The notes under the pieces: model-generated | What the model was told of the DNA's origin: nothing | Databases searched by the model: none | Seen by the model: only the letters and a program-made list of their open reading frames with translations | Assembly (NCBI GenBank): GCA_031254225.1 | Contig: JAIRUU010000104.1 | Span: 1-18,349 of the forward strand | Direction: 5' to 3' | Origin: Candidatus Elusimicrobium euhamitermitis | GTDB taxonomy: Bacteria; Elusimicrobiota; Elusimicrobia; Elusimicrobiales; Elusimicrobiaceae | DNA: 18,349 nt | Part shown: piece after piece, positions 1 to 6,971 of the stretch | How positions within the stretch are numbered: position 1 is the first letter of the stretch | Layout of the letters: every line of letters starts with the position of its first letter | Program-made: the position numbers and the translations under genes

Positions 1-672
1 TTGGAAAAACTGGCAAGCAAAAAAACTAAATGTATATGGCTCAATTTCCCGTCCAACCCGACGGGGGCGGCCATTACTCTAAAAGAACTGGAGACTTACG
101 CCGCGTTTGCGAAAAAGCGCGGCATCGCGCTGGTTTACGACAACGCTTACGCGCAAATGTATTATGACGGCGCGCGGCCGCCCAGCATTTTGCAAATAAA
201 AGGCGCGCGGGATTTTGCCGTGGAACTGCACTCGTTATCAAAAACTTTTTCCCTTGCCGGTTACAGAATAGGTTTTGCGGCGGGGAATAAAAAAATACTT
301 GACGCGCTGGCTAAAATTAAAAGCCAGACGGACAGCGGCCTGTCGCTCCCTTTGCAGAAACTGGCGGAGACCGCGCTCTCAAAGCCCGACGTTATATGGC
401 GTAAAAAAATGCTTGCAAGTTACGCCGGCAGACGGGACAAGCTGGCAAAAGTTTTTGCAAAACAGGGCCTTAAATTTAAAACGCCTTCCGCCGCGCTTTA
501 TCTGTGGGCGCGCGTGCCGGAAAAATTTAAAAACGGCGCGGAGTACGCGGAATTTTTGCTCAAAGAAAAACAGGTTTTGGTTACGCCAGGCGCGGCTTTC
601 GGGCCGGCGGGGGAAAAATATATAAGGATAAGTTTCTGCTCGGACATTACTAAAATTAAGGAGTATTTATGA
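1..672 (+). CDS. Class I/II PLP-dependent aminotransferase, C-terminal part (cut by window start)
   Basis: This is the C-terminal 223 residues of a fold-type I aminotransferase; the N-terminal part (roughly 150 residues by family length) lies outside the window, so the TTG at position 1 is not its start. Visible hallmarks are FPSNPTG near residue 17, YDNAYAQMYYDG near 46 (the Asp that contacts the PLP ring nitrogen), the Schiff-base lysine in HSLSKTFSLAGYRIGF near 77, and the substrate-carboxylate Arg in YIRISFC near the end. The EFHSLSK-type block and KIKSQTDSGLSLPLQ resemble LL-diaminopimelate/aspartate aminotransferases of the DapL2/AspB type. Its stop overlaps the start of the TyrA-PheA fusion by 4 bp (ATGA), so the two are translationally coupled. 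A role as aromatic aminotransferase in Phe/Tyr synthesis is inferred from that coupling; exact substrate is unknown. Confidence 0.88.
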   Translation: MEKLASKKTKCIWLNFPSNPTGAAITLKELETYAAFAKKRGIALVYDNAYAQMYYDGARPPSILQIKGARDFAVELHSLSKTFSLAGYRIGFAAGNKKILDALAKIKSQTDSGLSLPLQKLAETALSKPDVIWRKKMLASYAGRRDKLAKVFAKQGLKFKTPSAALYLWARVPEKFKNGAEYAEFLLKEKQVLVTPGAAFGPAGEKYIRISFCSDITKIKEYL

Positions 673-1985
673 AAAAAGTTTCAATAATAGGTTTTGGCCG
701 CTTTGGCAAAGTGTTGTACAAAATGCTGGAAAAATATTTTGACGTTACCGTCTATGATAAAGATAAAAACGCTTTTAAAGATTATAAAATAAAACCCGCT
801 AAAAATATTGCGGAAGTGTTTGAGTCCGACGTAATTTTTTACGCGGTGCCGATAAATAAATTTGAAAAAACCATAAAAGAACACAAAAATTATTTTAAAG
901 ACCAGCTGCTCATAGACGTGTTGTCCGTAAAAACGCTGCCTAAAAAAACGCTGAAAAAATATACGGAAAACACCGGCGCGCGCGTTATTCTGACGCACCC
1001 CATGTTCGGGCCGGACAGCCTGCGCTACGCCCATAAAAACCTGCCTGTCGTCATAGAAAATATGAGCGCGAAACCCGCGGAGTATAAATTTTGGAAAGAT
1101 TTTTTTACGAAGCAGGGCCTTAAAGTTATTGAAATGAGCGCCGCGCAGCATGACAAGCAGGCCGCGATGTCCCAGGGGCTGGCGCACTTTATGGGCAGGC
1201 TTTTGCAGGGTTTAAGAATCAAACCGGCGCCGATAGACACCGTCGGGGCCAAGCAGATGCAGCAGATAAAAGAGTTTACCTGCAACGACACGTGGGAACT
1301 TTTCCGCGACCTGCAGAATTTTAATCCTTACACAAAAAAAATGCGTCTCTCGCTGGGCCGCGTTTATGACAGTCTTTACAATAAACTGCTGCCGGAGCAG
1401 AAACATAAAGATTACGTAATCATAGGCATACAGGGCGGCAAAGGCAGTTTTTGCGAAGAGGCCGCGTGGCATTATATTAAAGAAAAAAATATCAAAAATT
1501 TTGAAATAAAATATTTATATACGACGGAGCGCGTGCTCAAGCGGCTGCATAACGGAGACATTGACTTAGGGATTTTTGCCATGCATAACGCAATAGGCGG
1601 CATAGTGCATGAATCAACTCACGCGCTGGCCAGGCACAAAGTCAGAATAGCCGACGAGTTTGCCATACGCATACGCCACTTTTTGATGAAGCTGCCCGGC
1701 GTTCCCATGGAAAAAATAACCAAAATAACCGCGCACCCGCAGGTGTTTTTGCAGTGCCGCGGCAATTTGCTGAGGAAATATTTTCACTTAAAACTTGAGA
1801 GCGGCAAAGGGGATTTGATTGACACCGCGCAGGCGGCCGCAGCGCTGGCGGCCGGAAAGCTGGACAAAAACACCGCCATACTCGGCCCCGCAGCGCTGGC
1901 GCAGATGTATAAACTGGAAACCGTTGACGGCGATTTGCAGGACGACGATAAAAATTACACAAGTTTTTTCGTAGTAAAAAGATAA
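669..1985 (+). CDS. Fused prephenate/arogenate dehydrogenase (TyrA) - prephenate dehydratase (PheA)
   Basis: A 438-residue fusion of two enzymes that both use prephenate. Residues 1-245 are a TyrA-type dehydrogenase: Rossmann motif GFGRFG at 8-13, HPMFGP at 110-115 and QHDKQAAMSQ at 160-169, which is closer to the arogenate-dehydrogenase style of plants than to E. coli TyrA. Residues 248-438 are a PheA-type dehydratase: GIQGGKGSF at 253-261, AHPQVFLQC at 355-363 and the C-terminal NYTSFFVV. No chorismate mutase and no ACT regulatory domain is visible. Several dehydratase positions deviate from the usual consensus: MHNA replaces (V/I)EN(S/T) at 305-308, Ala355 replaces the Ser of SHPQ, and Ser432 replaces Arg in TRF; Asn307, Gln362 and Thr431 are kept. 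It is coupled to the upstream aminotransferase. Domain assignment is secure; whether both halves are active is not. Confidence 0.88.
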   Translation: MKKVSIIGFGRFGKVLYKMLEKYFDVTVYDKDKNAFKDYKIKPAKNIAEVFESDVIFYAVPINKFEKTIKEHKNYFKDQLLIDVLSVKTLPKKTLKKYTENTGARVILTHPMFGPDSLRYAHKNLPVVIENMSAKPAEYKFWKDFFTKQGLKVIEMSAAQHDKQAAMSQGLAHFMGRLLQGLRIKPAPIDTVGAKQMQQIKEFTCNDTWELFRDLQNFNPYTKKMRLSLGRVYDSLYNKLLPEQKHKDYVIIGIQGGKGSFCEEAAWHYIKEKNIKNFEIKYLYTTERVLKRLHNGDIDLGIFAMHNAIGGIVHESTHALARHKVRIADEFAIRIRHFLMKLPGVPMEKITKITAHPQVFLQCRGNLLRKYFHLKLESGKGDLIDTAQAAAALAAGKLDKNTAILGPAALAQMYKLETVDGDLQDDDKNYTSFFVVKR

Positions 1986-2009
1986 CGCCGCGGCCGCTAA
2001 ATTTATCAT

Positions 2010-2085
2010 CTAATTATTCTAGGTAATAAGAAAGTATTCAGGCTATATACTTTCAGACGTAACCTGAATTTTATATATTTTCTAC
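2010..2085 (+). promoter_or_regulatory. Conserved 76-nt pilin upstream element, copy 1
   Basis: The 76 nt directly before the pilin ATG at 2086 match the reverse complement of 12028-12103, in front of the second pilin, at 65 of 76 positions without a gap. An inverted repeat, GAAAGTAT (2030-2037) and ATACTTTC (2047-2054), encloses a 9-nt loop. The best-conserved stretch is TACTTTCAGACGTAA (2048-2062), and an AT-rich box TTTTATATATTT (2069-2080) sits just before the ATG. There is no Shine-Dalgarno sequence. It may be a promoter giving a leaderless or very short-leader transcript, or a binding site for a regulator; the sequence does not decide which. Confidence 0.8.
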
Positions 2086-2649
2086 ATGACAAAGAAAATA
2101 TATAACGTTTGCCGCGCCGAAGCGCAGCGGAGGCGGGGTTTTACTATGATTGAGCTTTTAGTTGTCGTTCTGATTATAGGCATTCTCGCCGCCATTGCGC
2201 TGCCGCAGTACAGAAAAGCTGTTGAAAAGTCCCGCGTAGCGGAAGCAATAATGAATATAAAAAGTCTTGGCTATGCAACGGAAAGATACCGCCTGGCAAC
2301 CGGTACGGAACCGACAGCCCTTGCGGATTTGGATATTGAAATCAACGGTTCTTTAATAAACCCATCTTTTCTTACAAACGGAAAATTTGTATATTACATT
2401 AATCCTAATTTACAGGACATTACGGCTTGTATGATAAATCCGGATAAAACAAACATAAATACTACGCCGTGGAACACCTCGGACATTTGCATCAACTACT
2501 GGATGAAACAAAGAGCTACAATTCCGGCTGGGTCATTCACATGTACTTACAGAAAAGTTTCTGCGCGCACCTCATACGCAAGCATATGTAATCCGAATCA
2601 GGCAGCCTCTATATATGACGATGGAACATTTTTGTATTTTCACATTTAG
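2086..2649 (+). CDS. Type IV pilin-like protein 1 (prepilin)
   Basis: A 187-residue prepilin. Prepilin peptidase is expected to cut after Gly18 in RRRG/FTMIELL, leaving a mature protein beginning with Phe and carrying Glu5, followed by the hydrophobic assembly helix (LLVVVLIIGILAAIALPQY) and AVEKSR. The globular part has four cysteines (ACMIN, DICIN, FTCTY, SICNP) that could form two disulfides. The cytoplasmic leader is 18 residues, against 8 in the paralogue at 11533-12027, because about ten residues (NVCRAEAQRRR against T) are inserted. The start at 2086 is chosen because both the upstream element and the first codons (MT.KIY) are shared with that paralogue; no ribosome binding site is visible. 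No pilus assembly genes lie nearby, so it is a stand-alone pilin or pseudopilin; its role is unknown. Confidence 0.9.
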   Translation: MTKKIYNVCRAEAQRRRGFTMIELLVVVLIIGILAAIALPQYRKAVEKSRVAEAIMNIKSLGYATERYRLATGTEPTALADLDIEINGSLINPSFLTNGKFVYYINPNLQDITACMINPDKTNINTTPWNTSDICINYWMKQRATIPAGSFTCTYRKVSARTSYASICNPNQAASIYDDGTFLYFHI

Positions 2650-2677
2650 AACATTATTAAATTATCAATTAAAATAG

Positions 2678-2710
2678 AAAAAGGCTTCTCTTTCCAGAGA
2701 AGCCTTTTTT
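2678..2710. terminator. Bidirectional rho-independent terminator between pilin 1 and ugd
   Basis: A 14-bp perfect stem (2678-2691 with 2696-2709) closes a TTCC loop. It is A-rich on the left and T-rich on the right, so it works in both directions. It lies 28 bp after the pilin stop and 14 bp from the ugd stop, and separates the two convergent genes. Confidence 0.92.
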
Positions 2711-2724
2711 GTCTTATTTAAAAT

Positions 2725-4038
2725 TCATTTAACCGTTTTACGGCCGAGGCTGTGGTAGGTTACGCCTTTCATTTCTTCTAATTTATACATGTTGCGAAGG
2801 TCTATCACAAGCGGGGTTTTAAGCAGTTTTTTATATTCCGACGCGGTGATTTTTTTGAACTCCGGCCACTCTGTTAAAATTAACGCGGCGTCCGCGCCGG
2901 AAAGCGCGGAGGACGCGTCCCCGTGGAATTTGGCGTAGGGGAAAAATTCCGGCCCGTGTTTTTTACCCTGCGGGTCATAAATGTCCATGCTCACGCCGTT
3001 CAAATGAAGTTCGGATAAAATGCCTATGCTCGGGGAATCGCGCATATCGTCGGTCTCCGCCTTAAAAGTCACGCCCAGCACGGCAAGGCGTTTGCCGCGC
3101 AAATTGCCGCCCAGCGCGCCGGAAATTTTGGACAGCATTTTAAAACGGCGGGCATTGTTTTCGGCAATTGTGGTTTCTACAAGTTTAAGAGGGGAATCAA
3201 ATTTTTTGGCCATGCGTTCAAGCGCCAGAGTATCTTTAGGGAAACACGAGCCGCCGTAACCGGGCCCCGGGTTTAAAAATTTGTGGCCTATTCTGCTGTC
3301 CAGCCCCACGCCTTTGGCAACGTCCGTAACGTCCGCGCCGGCCTTTTCGCACATGTCGGAAAGTTCGTTGATAAACATAATTTTCATGGCGAGAAAAGAG
3401 TTGGAGGCGTATTTAATCATGTTGGCCGTCGTCGTATTCGTATGCATGAAAGAAAAACCTTTTTCCGTCAGCGGTTTATAAAGTTCTTCCATTATGGCAA
3501 GCGATTTAGCGTCGTTGGCGCCCACCACAACGCGGTCCGGATTCAAAAAATCGCTGACCGCAAAACCTTCGCGCAAAAACTCAGGATTTGAGACGACGGA
3601 AAACTTTGCGTGCGGCTTGGCCGTCTTTATAATATTTTCCACCGCTTCCGCCGTGCCGACGGGCACCGTGGATTTCAGCACAATCACTTTATACTCCTCT
3701 TTCATGTGCTTTGCGATATCCGCGGCAACGGCAAAGACAAAAGATAAATCCGCATCGCCCGTCTTTTTATCCGACGGCGTGCCGACAGTAATAAAAATGA
3801 TTTCAGATTTTGCCACCGCGTCGCAAAGGTCCGTTGTAAAACTTATGCGGCCTTTTTTGGCCGAACTTTCCACAATTTCCTTTAAGTCTTTTTCATAAAT
3901 AGGCATTATGCCTTTTTTCAAATTTTCAATGCGCTCCGCATTGTTGTCAACGCATATTACCGTATGCCCCAAATGGGCAAAACACGCGCCGCTCACAAGA
4001 CCTACATAACCCGTCCCGACCATACACACTTTTTTCAT
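2725..4038 (-). CDS. ugd: UDP-glucose 6-dehydrogenase
   Basis: Cytoplasmic NAD-dependent enzyme, 437 residues, oxidising UDP-glucose to UDP-glucuronate, the precursor for L-Ara4N. It has the N-terminal nucleotide-binding motif GTGYVGLV at 8-15, STVPVGTA at 123-130, NPEFLREG at 151-158, MIKYASNSFLA at 207-217 and the catalytic cysteine Cys265 in GYGGSCFPKDT; family length is normal. The reading frame extends 27 codons upstream, but those residues do not resemble the family and would overlap arnB, so the ATG at 4038 (MKKVCMVGTGYVG), with an AAGGGA ribosome binding site, is preferred. It is transcribed divergently from arnB across a 53-bp AT-rich gap, as expected for a precursor enzyme feeding the arn pathway. 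It could also supply UDP-glucuronate to other polysaccharides. Confidence 0.96.
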   Translation of the reverse strand: MKKVCMVGTGYVGLVSGACFAHLGHTVICVDNNAERIENLKKGIMPIYEKDLKEIVESSAKKGRISFTTDLCDAVAKSEIIFITVGTPSDKKTGDADLSFVFAVAADIAKHMKEEYKVIVLKSTVPVGTAEAVENIIKTAKPHAKFSVVSNPEFLREGFAVSDFLNPDRVVVGANDAKSLAIMEELYKPLTEKGFSFMHTNTTTANMIKYASNSFLAMKIMFINELSDMCEKAGADVTDVAKGVGLDSRIGHKFLNPGPGYGGSCFPKDTLALERMAKKFDSPLKLVETTIAENNARRFKMLSKISGALGGNLRGKRLAVLGVTFKAETDDMRDSPSIGILSELHLNGVSMDIYDPQGKKHGPEFFPYAKFHGDASSALSGADAALILTEWPEFKKITASEYKKLLKTPLVIDLRNMYKLEEMKGVTYHSLGRKTVK

Positions 4039-4091
4039 AGGCAATCCCTTATTTTTATATAATATATATGTTATCAAATTAGGAGATGAAT

Positions 4092-5261
4092 ATGAGGAAG
4101 GAGTTCCTGCCTTTTGCAAAGCCCGCCGTGGCGGAAGACGCCGTGGCGGCGGTATCGCAATGCCTGAGAAGCGGCTGGCTTACCACCGGCCCGCGCACTA
4201 TTGAATTTGAGGAAGTTTTTAAAAATTATACCGGCGCTGCGCACGCGCTGGCCGTCAATTCCGCCACAGCCGGCCTGCACGCGGCTTTTACCGCGCTTAA
4301 CCTTAAACCAGGGGACGAAGTTATTACCACGCCCATGACTTTTGCGGCCACGGTAAACACAATTATTTTCGCGGGCGGCAAACCCGTTCTTTCGGATATT
4401 GACCCGCATACCTTAAACATCACGCCCGCCAATATTGAGAAGAAAATTACGTCTAAAACCAAAGCCATATGCCCCGTGCACTTTGCGGGCCGGCCCTGCG
4501 ACATGGCTGAAATTGAGGCTATCGCCAAAAAGCATAATCTTTATATTATAGAGGACGCGGCGCACGCTTTGGGCGCGGAGTACCAAGGCAAAAAAATAGG
4601 CTTGCCCGGCGACAAAAAAACTATCATTTTCAGCTTCCACCCTACGAAAAATATTACGACCGGCGAGGGCGGCATACTCTGCACCGACGACGAAGACATG
4701 GCGGAAACCGCCGCCGTCTTCCGCCTCCACGGCATGAGCAAGGGAGCATGGAACCGCTATGCGGCAAAAGGCAAAGCGCATTATGATATTCTTATGCCCG
4801 GCCTCAAATATAATATGCTTGACATACAGGCCGTCATAGGAATTTCCCAGATGAAGCAGCTGGAAAGTTTTAACGCGCGGCGGACGGAGCTTGTCAATAA
4901 ATATCTTGCCGCGTTCAAAAATTTAGACGGCGTCATTCTGCCGCCGCCTACGCGCAAAGGGGATGTTCATTCATGGCACCTTTTCTGCCCGCTTTTGGAT
5001 ATTGACAACCTCAAAATCACGCGCGACGAATTTATGAAACTGATGGGCGAGCGCAATATCGGCACCGCGCTGCACTATCAGGCCGTCCACATGTTCTCTT
5101 ATTACCAGAAAACTTACGGGTGGAAAGAGGGGGATTATCCGCAGGCGGAGTACGTCGCAAAGCGCATAGTTTCGCTGCCGCTGTTCCCGGCCATGACGGA
5201 GCAGGATTTTAATGACAGCGTTGAGGCGGTTACAGAAATCTTAAAAGAAAACAAAAAATAA
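4092..5261 (+). CDS. arnB: UDP-4-amino-4-deoxy-L-arabinose aminotransferase (DegT/DnrJ/EryC1/StrS family)
   Basis: PLP-dependent sugar aminotransferase, 389 residues, expected to convert UDP-4-keto-arabinose plus glutamate to UDP-Ara4N. Family marks are GWLTTGP at 28-34, NSATAGLHAAF at 56-66, the EDAAHALGA block at 154-162 and the PLP lysine Lys186 in SFHPTKNITTGEGG. Length matches E. coli ArnB. An ATG at 4086 abuts AGGAG (4081-4085) with no spacing; the ATG at 4092 lies 6 nt beyond it, so 4092 is taken as the start. The assignment within a large family of sugar aminotransferases rests on the neighbouring arnC, arnA, arnT, arnD and ugd. It heads the plus-strand arn genes. Confidence 0.94.
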   Translation: MRKEFLPFAKPAVAEDAVAAVSQCLRSGWLTTGPRTIEFEEVFKNYTGAAHALAVNSATAGLHAAFTALNLKPGDEVITTPMTFAATVNTIIFAGGKPVLSDIDPHTLNITPANIEKKITSKTKAICPVHFAGRPCDMAEIEAIAKKHNLYIIEDAAHALGAEYQGKKIGLPGDKKTIIFSFHPTKNITTGEGGILCTDDEDMAETAAVFRLHGMSKGAWNRYAAKGKAHYDILMPGLKYNMLDIQAVIGISQMKQLESFNARRTELVNKYLAAFKNLDGVILPPPTRKGDVHSWHLFCPLLDIDNLKITRDEFMKLMGERNIGTALHYQAVHMFSYYQKTYGWKEGDYPQAEYVAKRIVSLPLFPAMTEQDFNDSVEAVTEILKENKK

Positions 5262-5267
5262 TTCTCT

Positions 5268-5294
5268 ACTGTCATTGCGATGCCAGAAGGCAGA
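5268..5294. repeat. Probable remnant of a dispersed palindromic repeat
   Basis: The segment starts with CTGTCATTGCGA, the usual opening of a palindromic repeat family common in bacterial genomes, and ends with a small hairpin TGCC-AGAA-GGCA (5281-5292). It lies exactly at the junction between arnB and the unrelated Cys-rich gene. Assignment to the family is from memory and the copy is short. Confidence 0.45.
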
Positions 5295-5301
5295 ATTTTT
5301 T

Positions 5302-5967
5302 ATGAACAAAAAGAAAATATGGATAATTATAGTGCTTTTTATTTGTATAGTTTTAGCGGCTGCTATGATTTATCAGTTTCGTTTTCCTGCGGCTACAGAA
5401 TCCATTATACCGCCTAGGCCAGAATATTCGGGAGGTGTGGAGCAAAACATCCACCGCCCTATACTTCCAGAGGGCTATGAAGAGGCCTATGCATTTGAAG
5501 AAGAATCTTTACCGGTAAATGATTTAATAGATGTTTTAAAACAGGCGCTTTATCTTGATAATAAAGGTAAATGGGCAGTACGAGAGTCTGGCTTTTTGAA
5601 AGGGGCCTGGAATGAAAATAACAGGTTTTATACGATGTTGGAGAAAATTGCCATATACGAAACCGCCGCAGGTTTTGACAGTTGCGCCAAAGCAAGTGAT
5701 TGCACCAGCGCAAGAGGAATAGGCTACTGCATGAGCAACCTGCCCGTAAGTAAAAAAGATATTGATAAATATAATGCGCTTTTAGATTACGCATCAATGA
5801 AACTTTATGAAATGAACGGTGGTTGGCATATTGATCCGCCCTTTCTTCCTGGAATCTGTATTTCTGAGCCTGTTTTTGCTTGTCTAGAAGGCAAATGCGC
5901 TCTAAGTAAGAAAGGCGAAGGGAGAAGCCTGTCCGATGAAGAGATTGATAAGCTGCTGCGGCAGTAA
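5302..5967 (+). CDS. Membrane-anchored Cys-rich protein of unknown function
   Basis: I do not recognise this 221-residue protein. It has a short basic start (MNKKKIW) followed by one hydrophobic segment (residues about 6-25), so it is anchored in the inner membrane or secreted, with the rest in the periplasm. The C-terminal third carries spaced cysteines (DSCAKASDCTSARGIGYC, then LPGICISEPVFACLEGKCAL), a pattern seen in small secreted domains that end in a P-x-(A)C-x-x-G-x-C segment. The ATG at 5302 is preferred; the frame is open back to a TTG at 5275, but that part lies in a repeat remnant. Its base composition is more AT-rich than arnB or arnC. It sits between arnB and arnC on the same strand and may be a late insertion into the operon. 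Confidence 0.72.
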   Translation: MNKKKIWIIIVLFICIVLAAAMIYQFRFPAATESIIPPRPEYSGGVEQNIHRPILPEGYEEAYAFEEESLPVNDLIDVLKQALYLDNKGKWAVRESGFLKGAWNENNRFYTMLEKIAIYETAAGFDSCAKASDCTSARGIGYCMSNLPVSKKDIDKYNALLDYASMKLYEMNGGWHIDPPFLPGICISEPVFACLEGKCALSKKGEGRSLSDEEIDKLLRQ

Positions 5968-6002
5968 TTCTGCCCTATCAGTTTTTAGGTTATCTTTGCA
6001 GG

Positions 6003-6017
6003 GTAAAAACGTTTTAC
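6003..6017. promoter_or_regulatory. Short palindrome upstream of arnC
   Basis: GTAAAA-ACG-TTTTAC is a perfect 6-bp inverted repeat with a 3-nt centre, 12 bp upstream of the arnC ATG and just before its AAAGGA ribosome binding site. It could be a small operator or a weak hairpin near the ribosome binding site. Such a short AT-rich palindrome can also arise by chance. Confidence 0.25.
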
Positions 6018-6029
6018 AAAGGAATAATC

Positions 6030-6971
6030 ATGAAAAAACTTTCTTTGGTCATACCGGTTTATAATGAAGAGGCGTCTCTGCCCGCGCTTTTTGAACGCAC
6101 TTTTACGGCGATGGACAAATTAAACCGGCCTTATGAAGTTATCTTTATCAACGACGGCAGCAAAGACAAAAGCATTGATATGCTTAAGAGCGAGCATAAA
6201 AAAAGACCCCAGCAGGTTAAAATTATAGATTTCAACGGCAACTTCGGGCAGCATATGGCTATTGTGGCCGGTTTTGCGAAAGTCAGCGGCGACATGGTGG
6301 TTACCATGGACGCGGACCTTCAAAATCCGCCGGAAGAAATCGGCTGCATGGTTGAAAAATTTGAAGAAGGCTACGACGTTGTGGGCACGATACGCGAAAA
6401 CCGAGACGACCCTTTTTACCGCAAATTTTTTTCCAAAATAGTAAATATTGTCACCAATAAAATTACGGGTCTCAAAATACATGATTACGGCTGTATGCTG
6501 CGCCTATATTCGCGCAATATCGCAGACGTCATTGCGGAGAGCGACGAGGGGACGACTTTTATCCCCGCTTTTGCCCAAAAATATGCGTCAAACCCGACGG
6601 AGATTAATATAGCGCACAGCAGGCGGGAAAAGGGGGAGTCAAAATACAGTTTTTTCCGTCTCATTTCCCTTAATTTTGATTTGATGACGAGTTTTTCAAT
6701 GGTGCCGCTGCAGTTTATCACGGTGTCTGGCCTGATAATTTCGGCCTTAAGTTTTATGTTTGCCGCTTTTCTTATAATACGCCGCTTTATCGTCGGGCCG
6801 GAAGTTGAGGGTGTGTTTACGCTTTTTGCTATAATGTTTTTCCTCATGGGCGTTTTGATAAGCGCGGTCGGCATAGTGGGCGAATACATAGGGCGCATTT
6901 TTAAAGAAGTCAGAAAGCGGCCCAAATACGTCATAAAAAAAGAATACGGAATTTCCGATGGCAAGAAGTAA
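6030..6971 (+). CDS. arnC: Undecaprenyl-phosphate 4-deoxy-4-formamido-L-arabinose transferase
   Basis: Inner-membrane family 2 glycosyltransferase, 313 residues, transferring formylated Ara4N from UDP to undecaprenyl phosphate on the cytoplasmic face. The GT-A domain shows PVYNEEASLPALF near residue 9, INDGSKDKS, NGNFGQHMAIVAGF and the metal-binding DAD in MDADLQNPPEEI, followed by DYGCMLR and GESKYSFFRLISL. Two C-terminal transmembrane helices come next, ending in GEYIGRIFKEVRKRPKY. Order and wording of these blocks follow E. coli ArnC closely, more so than generic dolichyl-phosphate mannose synthases. The ribosome binding site AAAGGA precedes the ATG. The 3' end overlaps the next gene by 14 bp. 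Confidence 0.95.
   Translation: MKKLSLVIPVYNEEASLPALFERTFTAMDKLNRPYEVIFINDGSKDKSIDMLKSEHKKRPQQVKIIDFNGNFGQHMAIVAGFAKVSGDMVVTMDADLQNPPEEIGCMVEKFEEGYDVVGTIRENRDDPFYRKFFSKIVNIVTNKITGLKIHDYGCMLRLYSRNIADVIAESDEGTTFIPAFAQKYASNPTEINIAHSRREKGESKYSFFRLISLNFDLMTSFSMVPLQFITVSGLIISALSFMFAAFLIIRRFIVGPEVEGVFTLFAIMFFLMGVLISAVGIVGEYIGRIFKEVRKRPKYVIKKEYGISDGKK

Noticed and set aside
681..1472. Long antisense open frames over the TyrA-PheA gene (also 1642-1962, 4226-4781, 6120-6964 and similar)
   Set aside because: They mirror well-identified genes, have odd residue composition, and lack start context or recognisable motifs.
2062..2067. Second inverted repeat ATTCAGG (2036-2042) / CCTGAAT (2063-2069) in the pilin 1 upstream element as a functional stem
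   Set aside because: The arms are not complementary in the second copy (ATTAAGG against GCGGAAT), so it is not supported by conservation.
4086..4091. ATG at 4086 as the arnB start
   Set aside because: It touches the AGGAG with no spacing; the ATG at 4092 has a normal 6-nt distance.
4039..4119. 27-codon N-terminal extension of ugd
   Set aside because: Family similarity starts exactly at MKKVCMVGTGYVG, the extension would cover the divergent promoter region and the arnB start, and a suitable ribosome binding site precedes the internal ATG at 4038.
5960..5974. Hairpin GGCAG-TAATT-CTGCC over the stop of the Cys-rich gene as a terminator
   Set aside because: Only 5 bp of stem, and the T-run starts several bases later; too weak to claim termination in the middle of the arn operon.
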